Positions 12,423 to 25,400 of a DNA stretch of 64,000 bases are shown one piece after another (within the stretch, counting starts at the first letter, position 1; every line of letters starts with the position of its first letter). Under the pieces are notes generated by a model. That model saw only the letters and a program-made list of their open reading frames with translations, searched no databases and had not been told where the DNA came from. Position numbers and translations under genes: made by a program. Origin of the DNA: Limanda limanda (Eukaryota > Chordata > Actinopteri > Pleuronectiformes > Pleuronectidae); contig NC_083651.1 of the NCBI RefSeq assembly GCF_963576545.1, positions 20,258,248-20,322,247 of the forward strand, written 5' to 3'.

Positions 12423-15400
12423 GAGAAGTTCTCCGAGGCTCGGGTGCTGCTGCTCAACACCTTTCATGTACACCGCTGTGAAAATTGTTTGGCTTATTTT
12501 GTTGAGGGAAAATCCCCGTGTTTTGCTTGATTACATTTTGTTATGGTTTTTCTCCCATTTTTCAGAGAACTTCTTAAGCCTGCCGAGATTACTGTTTAAT
12601 AGGGATGATATTGTGCTGGCTTTATTGGCTATTTGCAGCTGCACCGCCGGCTCATTTAATAGCCCCGTTGGTTGTTAAAGGGATTACACAGCTGCCACAC
12701 TCGGCTGTGTACAGTGGGCCTCTGGTGGGGAGGAAACACTACGGCCTGGTGGAAAGACGGGACTGGGAAATAATTTTGTTTTTGTTTTTTTCAGCCATGT
12801 GTGATCATACATGCAAAGTTTGCCTCCCGCATTCAAATTACCTGCTCGGCCCTTTGTGATCTGACTCTGATGATATCCCATTCCATATCTAAGTGACCTT
12901 TAGAAGGCCAGAGGCACTACCCAACATTGATTAAATAAATTGATCCCCATGCATTCAAAGGATATTAATTAGACATGGAAAACAAGTGAATGAACACAAA
13001 TAGCTCTTAGTTTAAATGCAATGGCAAATTAAACATTGAGGGAGGGAGGGGGGGGGGGATGAGAAAGACCAGTGACATGTAAAGTCCTGAAGTTTCATAA
13101 TATGTGTTTAATAGGATGAGAAACTTCACTTTTTGGTTTGTGGACTGATTATAAAATCATTTTTATCATAACATTGTTTTCCTGGGTTAATATGATTGTT
13201 TCATGGCCTCATGTAAATTTGTTTTCATCATAGCTCTATTTTTCCAAGGGAAAACAAATCAGCATTAATACTGACACATTATCTTCTTAAGATCAATACG
13301 CAGCCGGACTGAATGTGTCATCTTTGAACCGGCGTGCACGCTGAGACGTCGTACTTCTGTAGCCTGTGACTTGTCCGTGTCAGCAGCAGCTGCCAAATAG
13401 GTTTCAGTCGAGAGGGCAGAGTCATACAATATGTGCCAAAGCTAACAGCTGTTAACCACACAACCTGCAGGCTATGAACTGCAGCTCTGTCCATTGTCAG
13501 TCTCTGCACAGTTAAATATTCCAGGAGGAATTTGTTACTACAAGACCATACATAACGGGTGAAAACCCCTTACACCAATATTGCTCTCAAAATTGGCAGC
13601 ATGAGAAGGAGGGACATGAGGGATGCTTGAGAGTGGTAACCTATCCCTCTCAGCCCCCTGGGAGCCACTTGGCCAGCTTTCATCCACATAATTATAATAA
13701 ATTTGACATTTCATAGATATTATTGATTTCTTTATTTTAGCATTTCACCATAGGTGACAGTCTAGTGTCAAGAATGAAATTTCTATTGATCTTCTGCGCA
13801 TTAATCCCTCATGTGTATGTGATCATTTTTATAAGACCTTTTACTGCACATAAATCAATATTTCATATTTCCAGCCATGCCAGAGGAGATGTCATATTTG
13901 TAAACTGTGTCTTGACACTAGCAATTCCTTTCTTGTTCAGCTGCAACTGTGCAAGACCAGTCAATTTGGGGTGGTGGGAGCAGAGGCGCGGGGGAGGAGG
14001 GGTGGAGGATTTGCAGTCTGCGGCTGGGGTCTGGCTGGGGAGGAGCTGAGCCCTTCCTCAGACACACACTGCAGCACTGATGATGAAATATCATTTTTGG
14101 AATTAATTAGCTTCCAAAGTGATGGGGGCTGTTAATAATGAATATAAACTGGCAAATCATTTCAAATTGATTGGCTCAGTGCTGGGAACAGGATATTGAA
14201 CACTTCTTTAAATTGCCTGTTAATTTCTCTAATTTCTGGCCATATTTTTTAAAGAGTATGATTAAATCCCAACACAGTGCTAATGGAAACTCACTGTAGA
14301 TCAGATTGTACTTAACTTTTGAGCGATGAGGGAGATTTTATGTGATTTTTGGTCCCATACCTACATCTATTGGTGTGTACATTTTTACAACTAATCGTAA
14401 AAAATATAAGCATATGGAATATTTTAAACACACTATATCAATTTGCATGTGCTGCCTGTCCAGCGTCTTGGAAGTGTCAGAATGAGTAACATGCTTTCTG
14501 CGGTAATTTAAAATAAATTCCGCGTATACAGGAATTTTGCTCTGAGCTGCAGTATAACATGACAATAGCCATGGAGAATGCACAACTGTTTGGTGAAAAA
14601 TATGATCACCTGAATGGTGCAGACACCTGACCTTTTCCCAGTCTCCCTTAACATGTCCCTTCCATACAATCAGTGTGAGAGCGCCGCACAAGAAAGGCCA
14701 GTCCATTAAGAGAATATGCTAATTTTGCCATCCACTCCTAATTGATGCCATTTTACCAAGTAAACAAGACTTCTGTCTACAATGGATGTGTTTCTGCCAG
14801 TTAAAAGGAAATTTCAGATTGGCTTTTTCCTGTAATTTTCTCCCCGAGAGCTATTGGTCTGCCATTATTGCAAATTATAAGTCTCTCCTTTTGAAGAGAG
14901 GTGCTATTCTTGTCGTGTTTTTTCTCTCCCCCTCCTTAAAGGCCATCCACTTTTTTTTGTCAGTCACTGGAGAATCTTCATTCACGTGAAAAGGTGTCAG
15001 TGCCTGACTGTTTGAGCACAATGACAGACACCCAGCAGAAGTGTGAGTGACTGCCTGACACCACAGAGGTTTGTCAATGATGTCAACGGCACTCTGGCAG
15101 CTAACGCCGTATTGTCCCGGACACTCTACAGGACAGCAGCATAATATGGGACGCGGACGGGGGCGTGATGTGTTATCTCCACAACCTCTTTCCCATCGTT
15201 CAGGCCGTGACTGAAGGTCTGCGAGGATCCTCGATGCGGCGGGTTGCCTAGATTCATCTTCCCTGTCAGCCATGTAATGCTGTATGAGCTTGTTCCTCCA
15301 TTCAAGTAATGCTGATGAATCTGCTGTCTGGGCGGCTGGCGCTCCACTTTGTTGAAACGGGGGGATAGACCCATCACAATGTACCTTTGGGTTTGACCAT

Positions 15401-15447
15401 ACGCGATCATTTCTCCCCATCTGCTGCCAAAGAGGCTCAAAGCATGC

Positions 15448-15478
<31 letters not shown>

Positions 15479-15492
15479 AGAGTGTGTGTGTG
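15448..15492. repeat. (GT)n microsatellite, imperfect
   Basis: GT units with TATGTG and AAGAGT interruptions. Confidence 0.9.
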
Positions 15493-16599
15493 GGGGGAGG
15501 GCTACATGGCCGGGCAGGCGAGGTTGACTGGCACTCAGTGCTAAGCTGTCTCTCTGAGGAAAGGCCTGTTTAAAAGGCAGGAGCTGGCAGCGGAGCAGAC
15601 CTCTCAGCTCCTGTCTAAATACTGCCTCTGTGTGACTGACAGCAAAGCAACAGCACACTGGCATTCTCCTATCAGCCACTCAGCAACCCTTTAACAAAAA
15701 CCACAGGATTTAACATAAAACTCCGAGCAGAGTGTCACCTAATGCAGCATTGCAGCCTTCACGGCCCTTTAAATTATTTAACATGACAAGCTGTCCTCTT
15801 GTTGCTGTTGGTGTGCAAGTGATATGACGCCGTCAGTACCACGACTTAATTGAGATGATTTGAATAATTTTCCACTCTGTGTAATTATAAAGTCATCCTC
15901 CACATGATAGTTTTTTATGTCCCTAATAATATGAGCTTATGACGACTCTTTCATTGTTCTTTGAATCCTCTCCCCTGGAACCCTATTTGATTTATTGTTA
16001 TTTGTTTAGAGTCTGACCTTTCTAAATTCAATTTTTAGATATATAAAATGTTCTTTTCCCATACAAGCTGGACAAACAAGAGTCATCAACAGGCAGAAAA
16101 AAGACATTTCAAATGTTGCAAACGCTTAATAGCAGAAAATTAACAATCTATGTGGTTTTGCTGGATTCAATTAGAGGGATATGATGCTATTTCATGATGC
16201 ACTTAGAAATGACAAAGCACAGATATAAGTATTGATTTTGTTGTATGTCCATAACCAGATAAACAATATGTATATCTAGGTATTTGCGGCACAAATTGAA
16301 TCAAAATGCACATATTACATCGAGGACCCTTGTGGACTGACAGCAATTGAATTTGTCAGTCAAGAATTTGGTTAAAGAGTTAAAGACCTTTGAACCAGCG
16401 GTCGGCAAAACAATATGATCAGCCAGAGTAAGAGATATTTATTGCTTTGTTACTGTCCTCCTCCTTTTTTATGTGAATCTCTCTTTCCATGCTCATTTTC
16501 ACTCAGCTCTGCAGTGTGCATGTCTGCTCCTCTCCTCTATTTATATACATGTGCGGTTTTGTTTTGCATCTGTGCGTTTGTAGATGTGATCGTCATGTG

Positions 16600-16646
16600 C
16601 TTGTGTCTGTGTGTGTGTGTATGTGTGTGTGTGTTTGTGTGTGTGA
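16600..16646. repeat. (GT)n microsatellite, imperfect
   Basis: GTGT units broken by CT, AT and TT. Confidence 0.88.
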
Positions 16647-17794
16647 CCATGTGCATGTGTGTCGGGGCAAGTGTGAAGAAGATTGTCTCCAAAGTGGCAG
16701 AGAGGCAGCAGAGGGAACGGCGGCTATGTTTGTGGATTAATAACTATTAATTCTCCTTTTGACTGTAATTGATGCTTAAATCGGCGCCCCCCCTCCCCCT
16801 CCCGGCAGACCTCTTGTCCCCCCGTCAATTCTGTCCTTCTAATAAGGGCATTATTCCAAGGGATTTCATGCATTCTGGTAAATCAAATTAGAAGGCCGGT
16901 GACTTAGATAGATTGCAGCGAGTAATTAGAGAATCCTCGATGCCTTCCTCGCTGCCACTCATTTACAAGAGTCGGCTCTCTACCTATCTGTGCCCAGCAT
17001 GAGGCGGTGTGGGGTTTGCATCACTTTTCCCCCCTCTTAAAATTCCTTCCTGATGTCACTGGAGAGACAGTTCCCCGGCCATACCTTGTCACCGGAGCTC
17101 GCCGCCGCACCACGGACAGCGCAGTGGGACAGCCATTAATTGGAGCAACTTGGGTTGGTGAGTACCCACGTGTGTGTCAGTGACATGCGGGAACAAGGAG
17201 ATGGGCTGACACATGGAGACAGGGGACACCCTGGGCTGGGGCTGCCGACCCCCTCACCCCCCCCCCCCCTCCTCGCCCCTACCTACACACACACATATAT
17301 ACGGACGCACCTTCACATGCCCCCCCCCTCTGCCCCCTGCACACTCTCCTTGCCCTCTGGAAACAACACCATGTTCTGGATACGGAGTCAGTGGTCACTA
17401 TCCATGTCAGGGGAGCAGCCCGGGTTCACATGACCGCACATGTTGTGTGCGCTTCTGTGATTGTGTGTGTTTGGAGAATTAATACAGTAATTGTTTTTGT
17501 TTTGAAGAATTAACATTTTATATTTGTTATTTAAAAAAAATGATGTCCACTTTTGAAAAAGAAAACAATATTTACCATATTTACTAATTTCAGTTACATG
17601 AACTTTAATGTTTTAGTTTTTCTACTTCATTCTATTTTATACTTCCTCTACATTACATCTATATTTATTTGAGTACAAGATTTGTAGCTAATGAAGATTC
17701 TTCTTACAATAATGCATAATGACAACATGAGGTGTGAAGCACTTTTAAGGTTAAACTATGTAACAGATTTATGCAATTGCTAACATAAGCTGTA

Positions 17795-17980
17795 CACTGA
17801 AAAAAGTATATTGTTGAACCAACTTAAAAAAATACCTTAAATTGGTAACCGACATGAATTAAGATTGATAGACATGAATTTAACTAGTTAAGCTAACACA
17901 ATTGCCAACTTTAATTTAAATGAACCTAATTAATTTGCACTGATTTGAGGTTGTTCAAATCTGATTCCCTTATTTCAGTG
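17795..17980. mobile_element. Tc1/mariner-like MITE
   Basis: 186 bp, AT-rich. Terminal CACTGAAAAAAG and CTTATTTCAGTG are inverted repeats with one mismatch, flanked by TA on both sides. It is too short for a transposase. Confidence 0.6.
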
Positions 17981-19076
17981 TATTTCCAATAGCTACAACA
18001 AATATGATGCTACTTATACATCCAGTCTCATTGATTATGACAATACAATGCTCACTTAGACATTTTCTGCTTTTTTAATACATCTATCATTGTTACTTGA
18101 TACTATACATTTTTTAACACTGACGATATCACTATAGTCCAGATCTATACATTTTTTCCCTGGGAAACCAGTAGAAATGTCAAAAGAAAATGCATCTCAT
18201 AACGTTAAAGAAAGTGATACAAAATTCCCTGAATGTTTGCAATTGAAAATAAAATGTTTGTGAACGCTGTAGAAAGAGGAATCAGTCGGCAGAGAGGAGC
18301 GTCTGTCTCCCTCACAATCATCCCACAGTCCAAAGTCCTGACAGCTGCACTCCTTCCTGATCTACCGTACCCCTCCGTGGCATTTCTCTTCCTTTCTTTT
18401 CCACTTTCCCTGCCCCCCTATCACAAAGCAGCCTGACAGAGTTCACTTTTCTCCTTTAAGAGGATGAATGAAGATAAAAAGCAAAGCAAAATGGAGCACG
18501 AGAGGCATCACTTGCTTTGATTCATGATGGCTGGGAAGTTGGGCGCTCCTTTCCGCAGCCCTGGCTGTGTGGCCGGCCGGCTGCTTCTTCTAATGGAGAG
18601 CCGCGGTCTGCTCCCAGTCACACCGTCAAGACATCAGGAATGGCTGATTATGGTGCTAAATATTGATCTCTGCCTCACATGTGTCAAAATTCCCCCCACC
18701 CTTTAATTAGAATTTCCCCTCCGCGCCATACAGGAACTAACTGAATATATTAGAGCACTTCATGAGGAGGAGGGGAGTGCAGCTAGTGGGGCATAATTGT
18801 GACCTCTTGTCTTGCCTCTTCCCTCCTGAGTTTTGAGATGACTCCCAGCCTGTCTAATGCTCCCGGCCTCTGTGATAATCAGACTTATTTCCCCCATCTT
18901 ATCACAGGATGATTGGCCTGGCTCCCCTCTTCTGTGTTCCCCTCTTCCCTCTGTCTCGTCCCTTCTTTCACAACGTCTCCTTCCCTCTGCACCTTGTCCT
19001 CTCCAGCTGTTTCCCTCTTCTCACTTTTGCATGGGCTGTTTGAGAGGGCTGTCTTATCAAAGGCAATTGCGTTTAA

Positions 19077-19450
19077 AGGTCCAGTGTGTATGATTTAGGT
19101 GAAAGGGATCTATTGGCAGATATTGAATATAAAACAATTCTAGTGATGTTTTCACTAATGTTTAATCATCTAAACTGTAAGAATTGGTGTTTTCCTTACC
19201 CTAGAACGGACCCTTTATATTTAAATACTTTATATTTGCATCAGGAAAGTGCGGGTTCTCTCTACCAAGGCAGCAATGTTTCTTACAGTAGCCAAGACTG
19301 GACAAGCTAAACAGCTTTTGAGTTTTTATGATAAATGAAGGATACCACAGGTTCTCTTTCAGGATTGGAAGGGGAGGGTGAGGTGAAGGGTTTTCAGCTG
19401 CAACATGCGACATCACCACTAGATGTCACTAAATTCTACACACTGAACCT
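19077..19450. mobile_element. piggyBac-like MITE
   Basis: 374 bp. Ends AGGTCCAGTGTGTA and TACACACTGAACCT are inverted repeats (13 of 14), each flanked by TTAA (19073-19076, 19451-19454). The internal sequence has no transposase. TTAA target duplication is characteristic of piggyBac. The same ends are familiar from many teleost genomes. Confidence 0.75.
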
Positions 19451-19455
19451 TTAAA

Positions 19456-20620
19456 CACTGCACTCTTTTAACATTGGGGGCTCACAATGAACCGTTTAAA
19501 AAAATAAAGATCTCAAAATTAATGCAATAGACTCTGTAATATTGCAACTTTTTTATTCCATGCATTCTACTTCATTGTGCACGGTGCCTACCCACAATAC
19601 AACTCTGCTACATCAGTTCTGTTTGCGATGCGGGTCGGATTTGCTAGTAGCAGCTAATGAAGCCTCAAGCAGATGTTGCTCAGGCAGAGATGAGGAGCAG
19701 GCTTGGAGTTATCGGACCTAGCCAACTTCGACTCAAGTGATATCACTCGAGGCAGGTTAGCAGATTTTGCGCAGCGCCCTCGAGGGACACTAGAGGGCAG
19801 TTGTCCCCATCAAGACTTGTAAACAGACGAGACAGACGAGCACATACAGTTAGTTGTCAAGCAGCTTATTATGACCGTTATTTATGTTGTATTGCTCAGG
19901 CGCCCTTTAGTGGCCACCGATGAGATTGTATAGTGAATCAAAGTTAGCTTTAGGAGAAGATCAGAATAGATAATTTTCACGCAAACCAATATATGTATGT
20001 ATCTTTGATTTTCAGAGTATAAGAGATAAACAACCTGAGATCAGTGTTAAAATCCCAAACGCATAGGTAAGTCACTGTTAACTTCAGATTTTTGAAAATG
20101 TCCTTTCCTGCAGGTCTGATCATTTATATTTCTTATCCCAGTGCACTGTCATGTGTTTTTACTGTTCAACAATACATTTATTTTTCACTGCAGGGGGCCG
20201 TGCTCCGTTGTCCCCCCTTCCCAGGTTTCAGAGACCTCACTCATCACCTTCTTCCCCAACCCTCTCCAGCTCTTAATTCAACCCTTTCCCCGACTCTCTT
20301 TTCTCTCTGCCCTCCGCCCCCTCCTCTCGTCCCTCTCTCTCCCGTACTCGTGGTACAGGAGGCGCTGGTCGTTATTAAAGGACGGCGGCAGGCTCGCCGC
20401 CAGTTGCATTCTGGCGAGAGTCAAGTGCCACAAGGTGCCTTTTTCTATTTGTTTGTTTCATGCTACACTGCGCCAGCCACTGACCTGTGCTAGCCATGTC
20501 GAGCAAAGAGGGAGGCGGGTTCATCCAATCAAAGAGCGGCTGAAAATTAACACTGATCTTTTCCATTGCTGAAGAGGGACTGTGGCAAAAGGCAATTTCA
20601 TGACCATGGGGTGGACTCAG
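19456..20620. other. Intergenic, no gene
   Basis: The 133- and 143-codon overlapping frames at 20092-20572 lie in C/T-rich low-complexity sequence and look like chance. 19560-19960 may be a decayed repeat (CTCGAGGGACACTAGAGGGC) but has no clear ends. Confidence 0.45.
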
Positions 20621-20621
20621 G

Positions 20622-21345
20622 TTTTTTTTTTTTTTTTTTACACTTTTATTGATCATTATTTATTTTTTTATCTGTTTACACAGTTGATTCATTTAATTTT
20701 TACACCAAAGACATCAGGTTTGTGTAATATATCACAAAACATATTTCAAATCCATCAAGTTATTTAATCTCAAAAGCTGATTTTTCAAATCTCACTCTTG
20801 AAATATGATTTTTTTTAATATCAGATTTTTTTTCACAGTGAATTCAATCGGACCCCCTGCAATTCACTACATGCAATATTCATAGTTGATCCATTGACTG
20901 CTATTCAAGCGGGAACTATTTGAAGAGGGAAAGTTCATGTGCATTTTTGATGGATTGTGCATGTCTTCCCCTACTCTATATGGATAGAGAGCTTGTTTGA
21001 AGGTCAGTGATTCTCTTCTGTCAGAGTCTTCCCTCCACACTCCTTTTTGGTCGGGAAGAATATCTCCGGTCTTCACTCCATATTTCTCGAGTGCTTCTAG
21101 GATGACTAGGTTGGATGACCTTGAATCCTGGTGGAGATGAATCTCTTTGAGTCTCCACTCTGTCCTTTTCTCTGGGAACTCTGTCATGAAGAAAGACAAT
21201 GACCTTCTCCCATCGAGCTTCTCATGTAAAATATCTACTTTTCCCGGCTCGCAACCTTTTCATGTCTTTGATATTTTATGTTTTTCAACTGTATGTGTTG
21301 AAGTCCATTTTCCTCCAACGCAACCTCAATAGTCAAGTTGCCTTT
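20622..21345 (-). pseudogene. Processed retrocopy of an unidentified mRNA
   Basis: Minus strand: a coding-like stretch ends at a stop at 20867. A 3'UTR of about 225 nt follows, with AATAAA at 20664-20659 and 20650-20645, and then an 18-base A tract (T run 20622-20639 on plus). That order is the mark of a retroposed mRNA. The coding part reads EKLDGRRSLSFFMTEFPEKR, TEWRLKEIHLHQDSRSSNLV and ILEALEKYGVKTGDILPDQK. A TGA at 21262-21260 and a frame change separate it from an upstream open piece (IEVALEENGLQHIQLKNIKY). I do not recognise the parent protein. No target duplication was found; the 5' edge is a guess. Confidence 0.6.
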
Positions 21346-21696
21346 GATTTATTCGTCCGTTTTGTCTGACAAGTTGCAATGTTTAATGCTTTTTTTTCAA
21401 TTGTCTCTCTGTGCATTAAGATAGACGGTACATATTTAGAGGCGTGGTCATTTCGGCGTGTGCATACTTTGAGTTAACGTGTGGGAACAAGGGCTTGAAC
21501 AAGGGTTGAGTGGATCTTGAGAGTTGGCAGGTGCATTATTGCAGCAGGCTCTGCTTATAGCTTGACATGTGTGTGCTGCTAATCTCCCAGTGATATGACA
21601 AAGCTGTGTGGGAGTCTGGGCTGGATCGCTTCTGTCTGTTGTGACACACACACACACAAACACACATCATAACCCCTCCCCCCTTCCCTTTTGTCC

Positions 21697-21697
<1 letters not shown>

Positions 21698-21765
<68 letters not shown>
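21698..21765. repeat. (AC)n microsatellite
   Basis: 68 bp perfect AC, preceded by a shorter CA run at 21644-21666. Confidence 0.95.
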
Positions 21766-21766
<1 letters not shown>

Positions 21767-22319
21767 ATATTCCCCTCTTGACCTTTCAAGTATTCCACCA
21801 CTTTACCATCTACCTGAACCCCCTCCCTGTTAATGTGTACTTACATGTGCTGTGGTAGATTTGTAAAACCATCACTGCATGCATCTGTTTGTGCTGTAAG
21901 TAAATGTATGTATCCATGCACACACAGAAATCCATGCAAACCAGAGAAGAGACCTGTGCATGTTTACCAGTGTGAATGCAGGTCTTAAAAACAACATGCA
22001 GAATGTTGGCTTAAAATATGTGATTCTTATTTTTTTTTAGGTATTTGTTAAATTAAACATTTCTTTTTTGCCTTTTTGCAACAAAAATATCTTTCAATTT
22101 GGAGAAGCTTCATTTCTCTGGGTCTGCTTGTTTAATCCATGGGTTACACATAAGAATTATAGGTTAGTTGTTGATGATTTTGCTGTTTAGTTCTATGATT
22201 GTCCTAATGAAACACACAACTTCTACCAGTTCTCTATATTTCTCATTTAATAAAACTATGATTGTAATTCCTATTTAATTCCTTGAAAAATAATACATCT
22301 ATTAAATTTGGCGCATGTA

Positions 22320-22470
22320 TCAGACCGTTATTTAGAGAGCAGACAAGATTTGAGAGCAGAGACAGAGAGAGATATGCAACACTGTCCCCAGGTGGAATCA
22401 ACCCAGGGATGTTTTCGATCGGGCGGCAAACGCCTTCATCTGCTCGGTTACCGGGTCGCACATGTACCTG
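22320..22470 (-). repeat. Possible degenerate tRNA-derived fragment
   Basis: On the minus strand GGTTGATTCCACC (22391-22403) resembles a box B with one base lost, next to a GC-rich stretch in otherwise AT-rich DNA. Weak; it could be chance. Confidence 0.25.
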
Positions 22471-25400
22471 CTTTTTAATGTGGATTGCAGATGATAGCAG
22501 ACCACGCATACACACACACACACATACACATGATTTGACTCCCGGACATGAACAGATTACATGTGCATGGGTGTGTTATTTTATATGTTTCACTTCACAT
22601 GGAGCAGCGGCACAAACCATAACACAGGACGAGGGCATATTCATGTGGGAACCGAGCCAGTGCATCTGACCATGTTGACATTTTACACCGCGACACTGAT
22701 GAGGGGATGGTTTGCATCTCCTGCACTCGGTCACATTGTCGCTGTGGAAAGTGTAATTGGAAGGGAAGGTAAAACAAAACGCAGGTAATGATCAGCATTT
22801 TTCGACTGAAGGGATTTAAAATGTAGTAATTCCACAAAATATTTCAAATCTGATAATAAATCCATATAAGTGTAAGGTTGCTGTGATAACATTATGTAGA
22901 TGAGATTGTCATGAGCCTTGTTGTTGGTTGGTGATACCCCGCATGTGTCATCAAAACCACATCCTTCTCCCTGTGTGTTTTTACAGTTTGTTCCTCGGTC
23001 TCCTCCAGCTTCGCCCCAGAGACCTAATGCATCATTTGAGGCTCATACAATTCATTGCTTCCCCAGCCACTGGCTCCTAACCGCCTGATGGAGGCATTTT
23101 GCACCACTCAGAAACACGCACTGTGTGTCTGATCCCTTCCTCCTTAATATGTCCTCTATTACCATCAGGCATTTATGCCTGTTTTTTCTACTCCAGTAAC
23201 CACTGAGCACCGGCTTCATTAAAACTAATTGAATCGGAAACACGTCTGCCCGAGGAAACATTAACTCTTTCTATAAAGGAAATTTCCGATTTCATTTTGT
23301 CAATAAGGTCAAAGGACTGAGCCCATGTGTTCAATACTGATACATGCAATGCCCATAAACTCAAACTGTACGGCTATTTAATTTAGATAGACGGAGCATC
23401 TATCAAGAGCCGATGTGCTATTTGAACTCAGTGTTTCCTCCTGATTATATGATAAATATCTGATGTTTTTTTTCCTGCAAATAAACAGTTTTGTGTAGAA
23501 ACCTGCAGAAGTCACTCTCTGTCGTCGTCCCGTCAGAGTCATTGCATTATTAATTTCTTGTGGTTAGCATAATTGAGTGTTGGTACAATAATGGTTTTCA
23601 CTGACCACACTTGAAACAATAATTTGATGGCATCTGTCAGAAATCAATGTGCGATAGCAGAGCACACACAGCTGTTTAATACGAAGTAAATATTTATGAG
23701 TGATCTGACTGGGAATCAAGTTCAGTCAATCTTCTTTGAGAGGATCTGTGCGAATGATTAACCTCATTTTACTGGTGCTGTCTCCACTGGTAATGGCCAT
23801 TAGAGCTAAGAAGGAGTGAGGCCTTTGATTTTTGGCTCCTCATCATTCACAGCTTGTCGCATCCCTTCATCCTTCATACATGGCTGCTGAATTGATTGTC
23901 TGTTTAGTCCTATGAATGATAAAGCCGCTCTGGGCCACAGGCTGAGCGCGGGACAGACACGGCTCGCTTCCATCTATATGCAAGGTGGATTTCTTCTCCC
24001 GCCTCGCCGCTCGGAAATCAGCTTTTTGCATTATTTATTGGACGATCATCACCATTTCAATATGGTAAATCAAATAGTCACAGTAATACAACTATAGACA
24101 GTCGTATCCAAAGGGCCATCATTCCGCTCATTACTCATTCATTTTGTTTAGGGCTATGGTCGGCGGGATTCGTCAGTTGTGTAATCAACGTGTTATAGTG
24201 CAGGCTCGCCCAGCAGCAGCCTGCCTGAGCCGAGGGGAAAGGTAACATGGAAAGAAGTGAGTCTAAATGTGGGAATGTGCACGGAGTGAATGACAAGCAG
24301 AGGAATTATAGAAAGCTGTGGAGACAGGTGGGATGTAACCTCGACGGTGAAAAGCAACATGACAACCAGACTCAATCGGCATACTTAACACTCAGACGAG
24401 ATCTTTAAATTGCTTTAATTTGAAAGAAAGACGGGGAATAAGGTGGACGATTTGCATTTTTTACTCATATATTCATGTTTCAGGTCTTGCTGACAAGTTT
24501 TCTTATGACATCCTGGTGTCACAGTAACTTCTAATGTACCATATAGGCTTGATTTTATAAAAGTCCATAATGTTCTGTACAGATTCTCAGCGTGACCAAG
24601 TCAACATGTTTGAACATAGTAGCACAGAAGTTTGCCGCATGTGTTTTCCACATCCATATTCTTCCACTGGCTGCCACTGCACTCTTTGCTGCTGCATTTA
24701 AAAAAAACATTTCTCCTCTTAGGTTTGAGCAACTGTGAGGGTCCTTCTCCAGAAGTGTACCAAGTTCTTGCATGGTGCAAAGGTGAAAGGTCAATTCCTC
24801 CTCAGACGGAGGAATCGGATGAAGCAAAGGCCGGGTTTATATCTTCCCACTTCACACATCAGACCTCCACACTAAACCTAAGTCGTGGCCAACACGGCAA
24901 AAACAATCACGAGGTTGCATAGCCCTCAAAGTAATGCCCTCATTCTGTTTTGCTGCTGGGGACTGGCTGCTGTCTGTTAATGTTAATGGCTCACACGTCC
25001 TCCTGCAGACGGTCACCACACTGAACGCAGCTACAACACTCCTCCACTCGAATCCTCCACACACACACGAACCTGTCAGATTGCATCACAGAATTAGACA
25101 AAAGTGCAACAATGTGCAGCTGTGCATGCAACACAATCCATGACAGTCACAGTGTGCGGCATGCATCTAATAGCGGCCGCCTACTGTGGACGTGGAGGAG
25201 CGTTCTCTGAAGCTTACACGGGCTCAGTCTTATAATTCGATGCCTTTTTCTCACTTTGTGCACGAGCACTTAGCAGCAGACTGGCGAGGGGCCACCTTCA
25301 CCTGCATGGCGCCGGTTTGTTGCCCTCCATCCAGGAGCTGGAGTCAAGAATTCTCCCTTTTTCTTTTCCCTTTTCTTCTTCTCACCTAGTAACGCCGACA

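Larger units (their letters stand above)
10241..17794. other. Gene desert with candidate conserved non-coding stretches
   Basis: No coding exon recognised. Low-repeat stretches with TAATTA-type homeodomain motifs at 12590-12690, 14085-14290 and 16815-16960 are the best candidates for nr4a2 enhancers. Open frames at 14875-15420 and 11854-12204 are judged chance. Confidence 0.5.

Noticed and set aside
14875..15420. 181-codon open frame on the minus strand
   Set aside because: No domain or family resemblance, no splice or promoter context, and it overlaps another frame and a GT repeat. A frame of this size is expected by chance in a window of 64 kb.
20092..20572. Two overlapping plus-strand frames of 133 and 143 codons
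   Set aside because: C/T-rich low-complexity DNA, no recognisable protein features.
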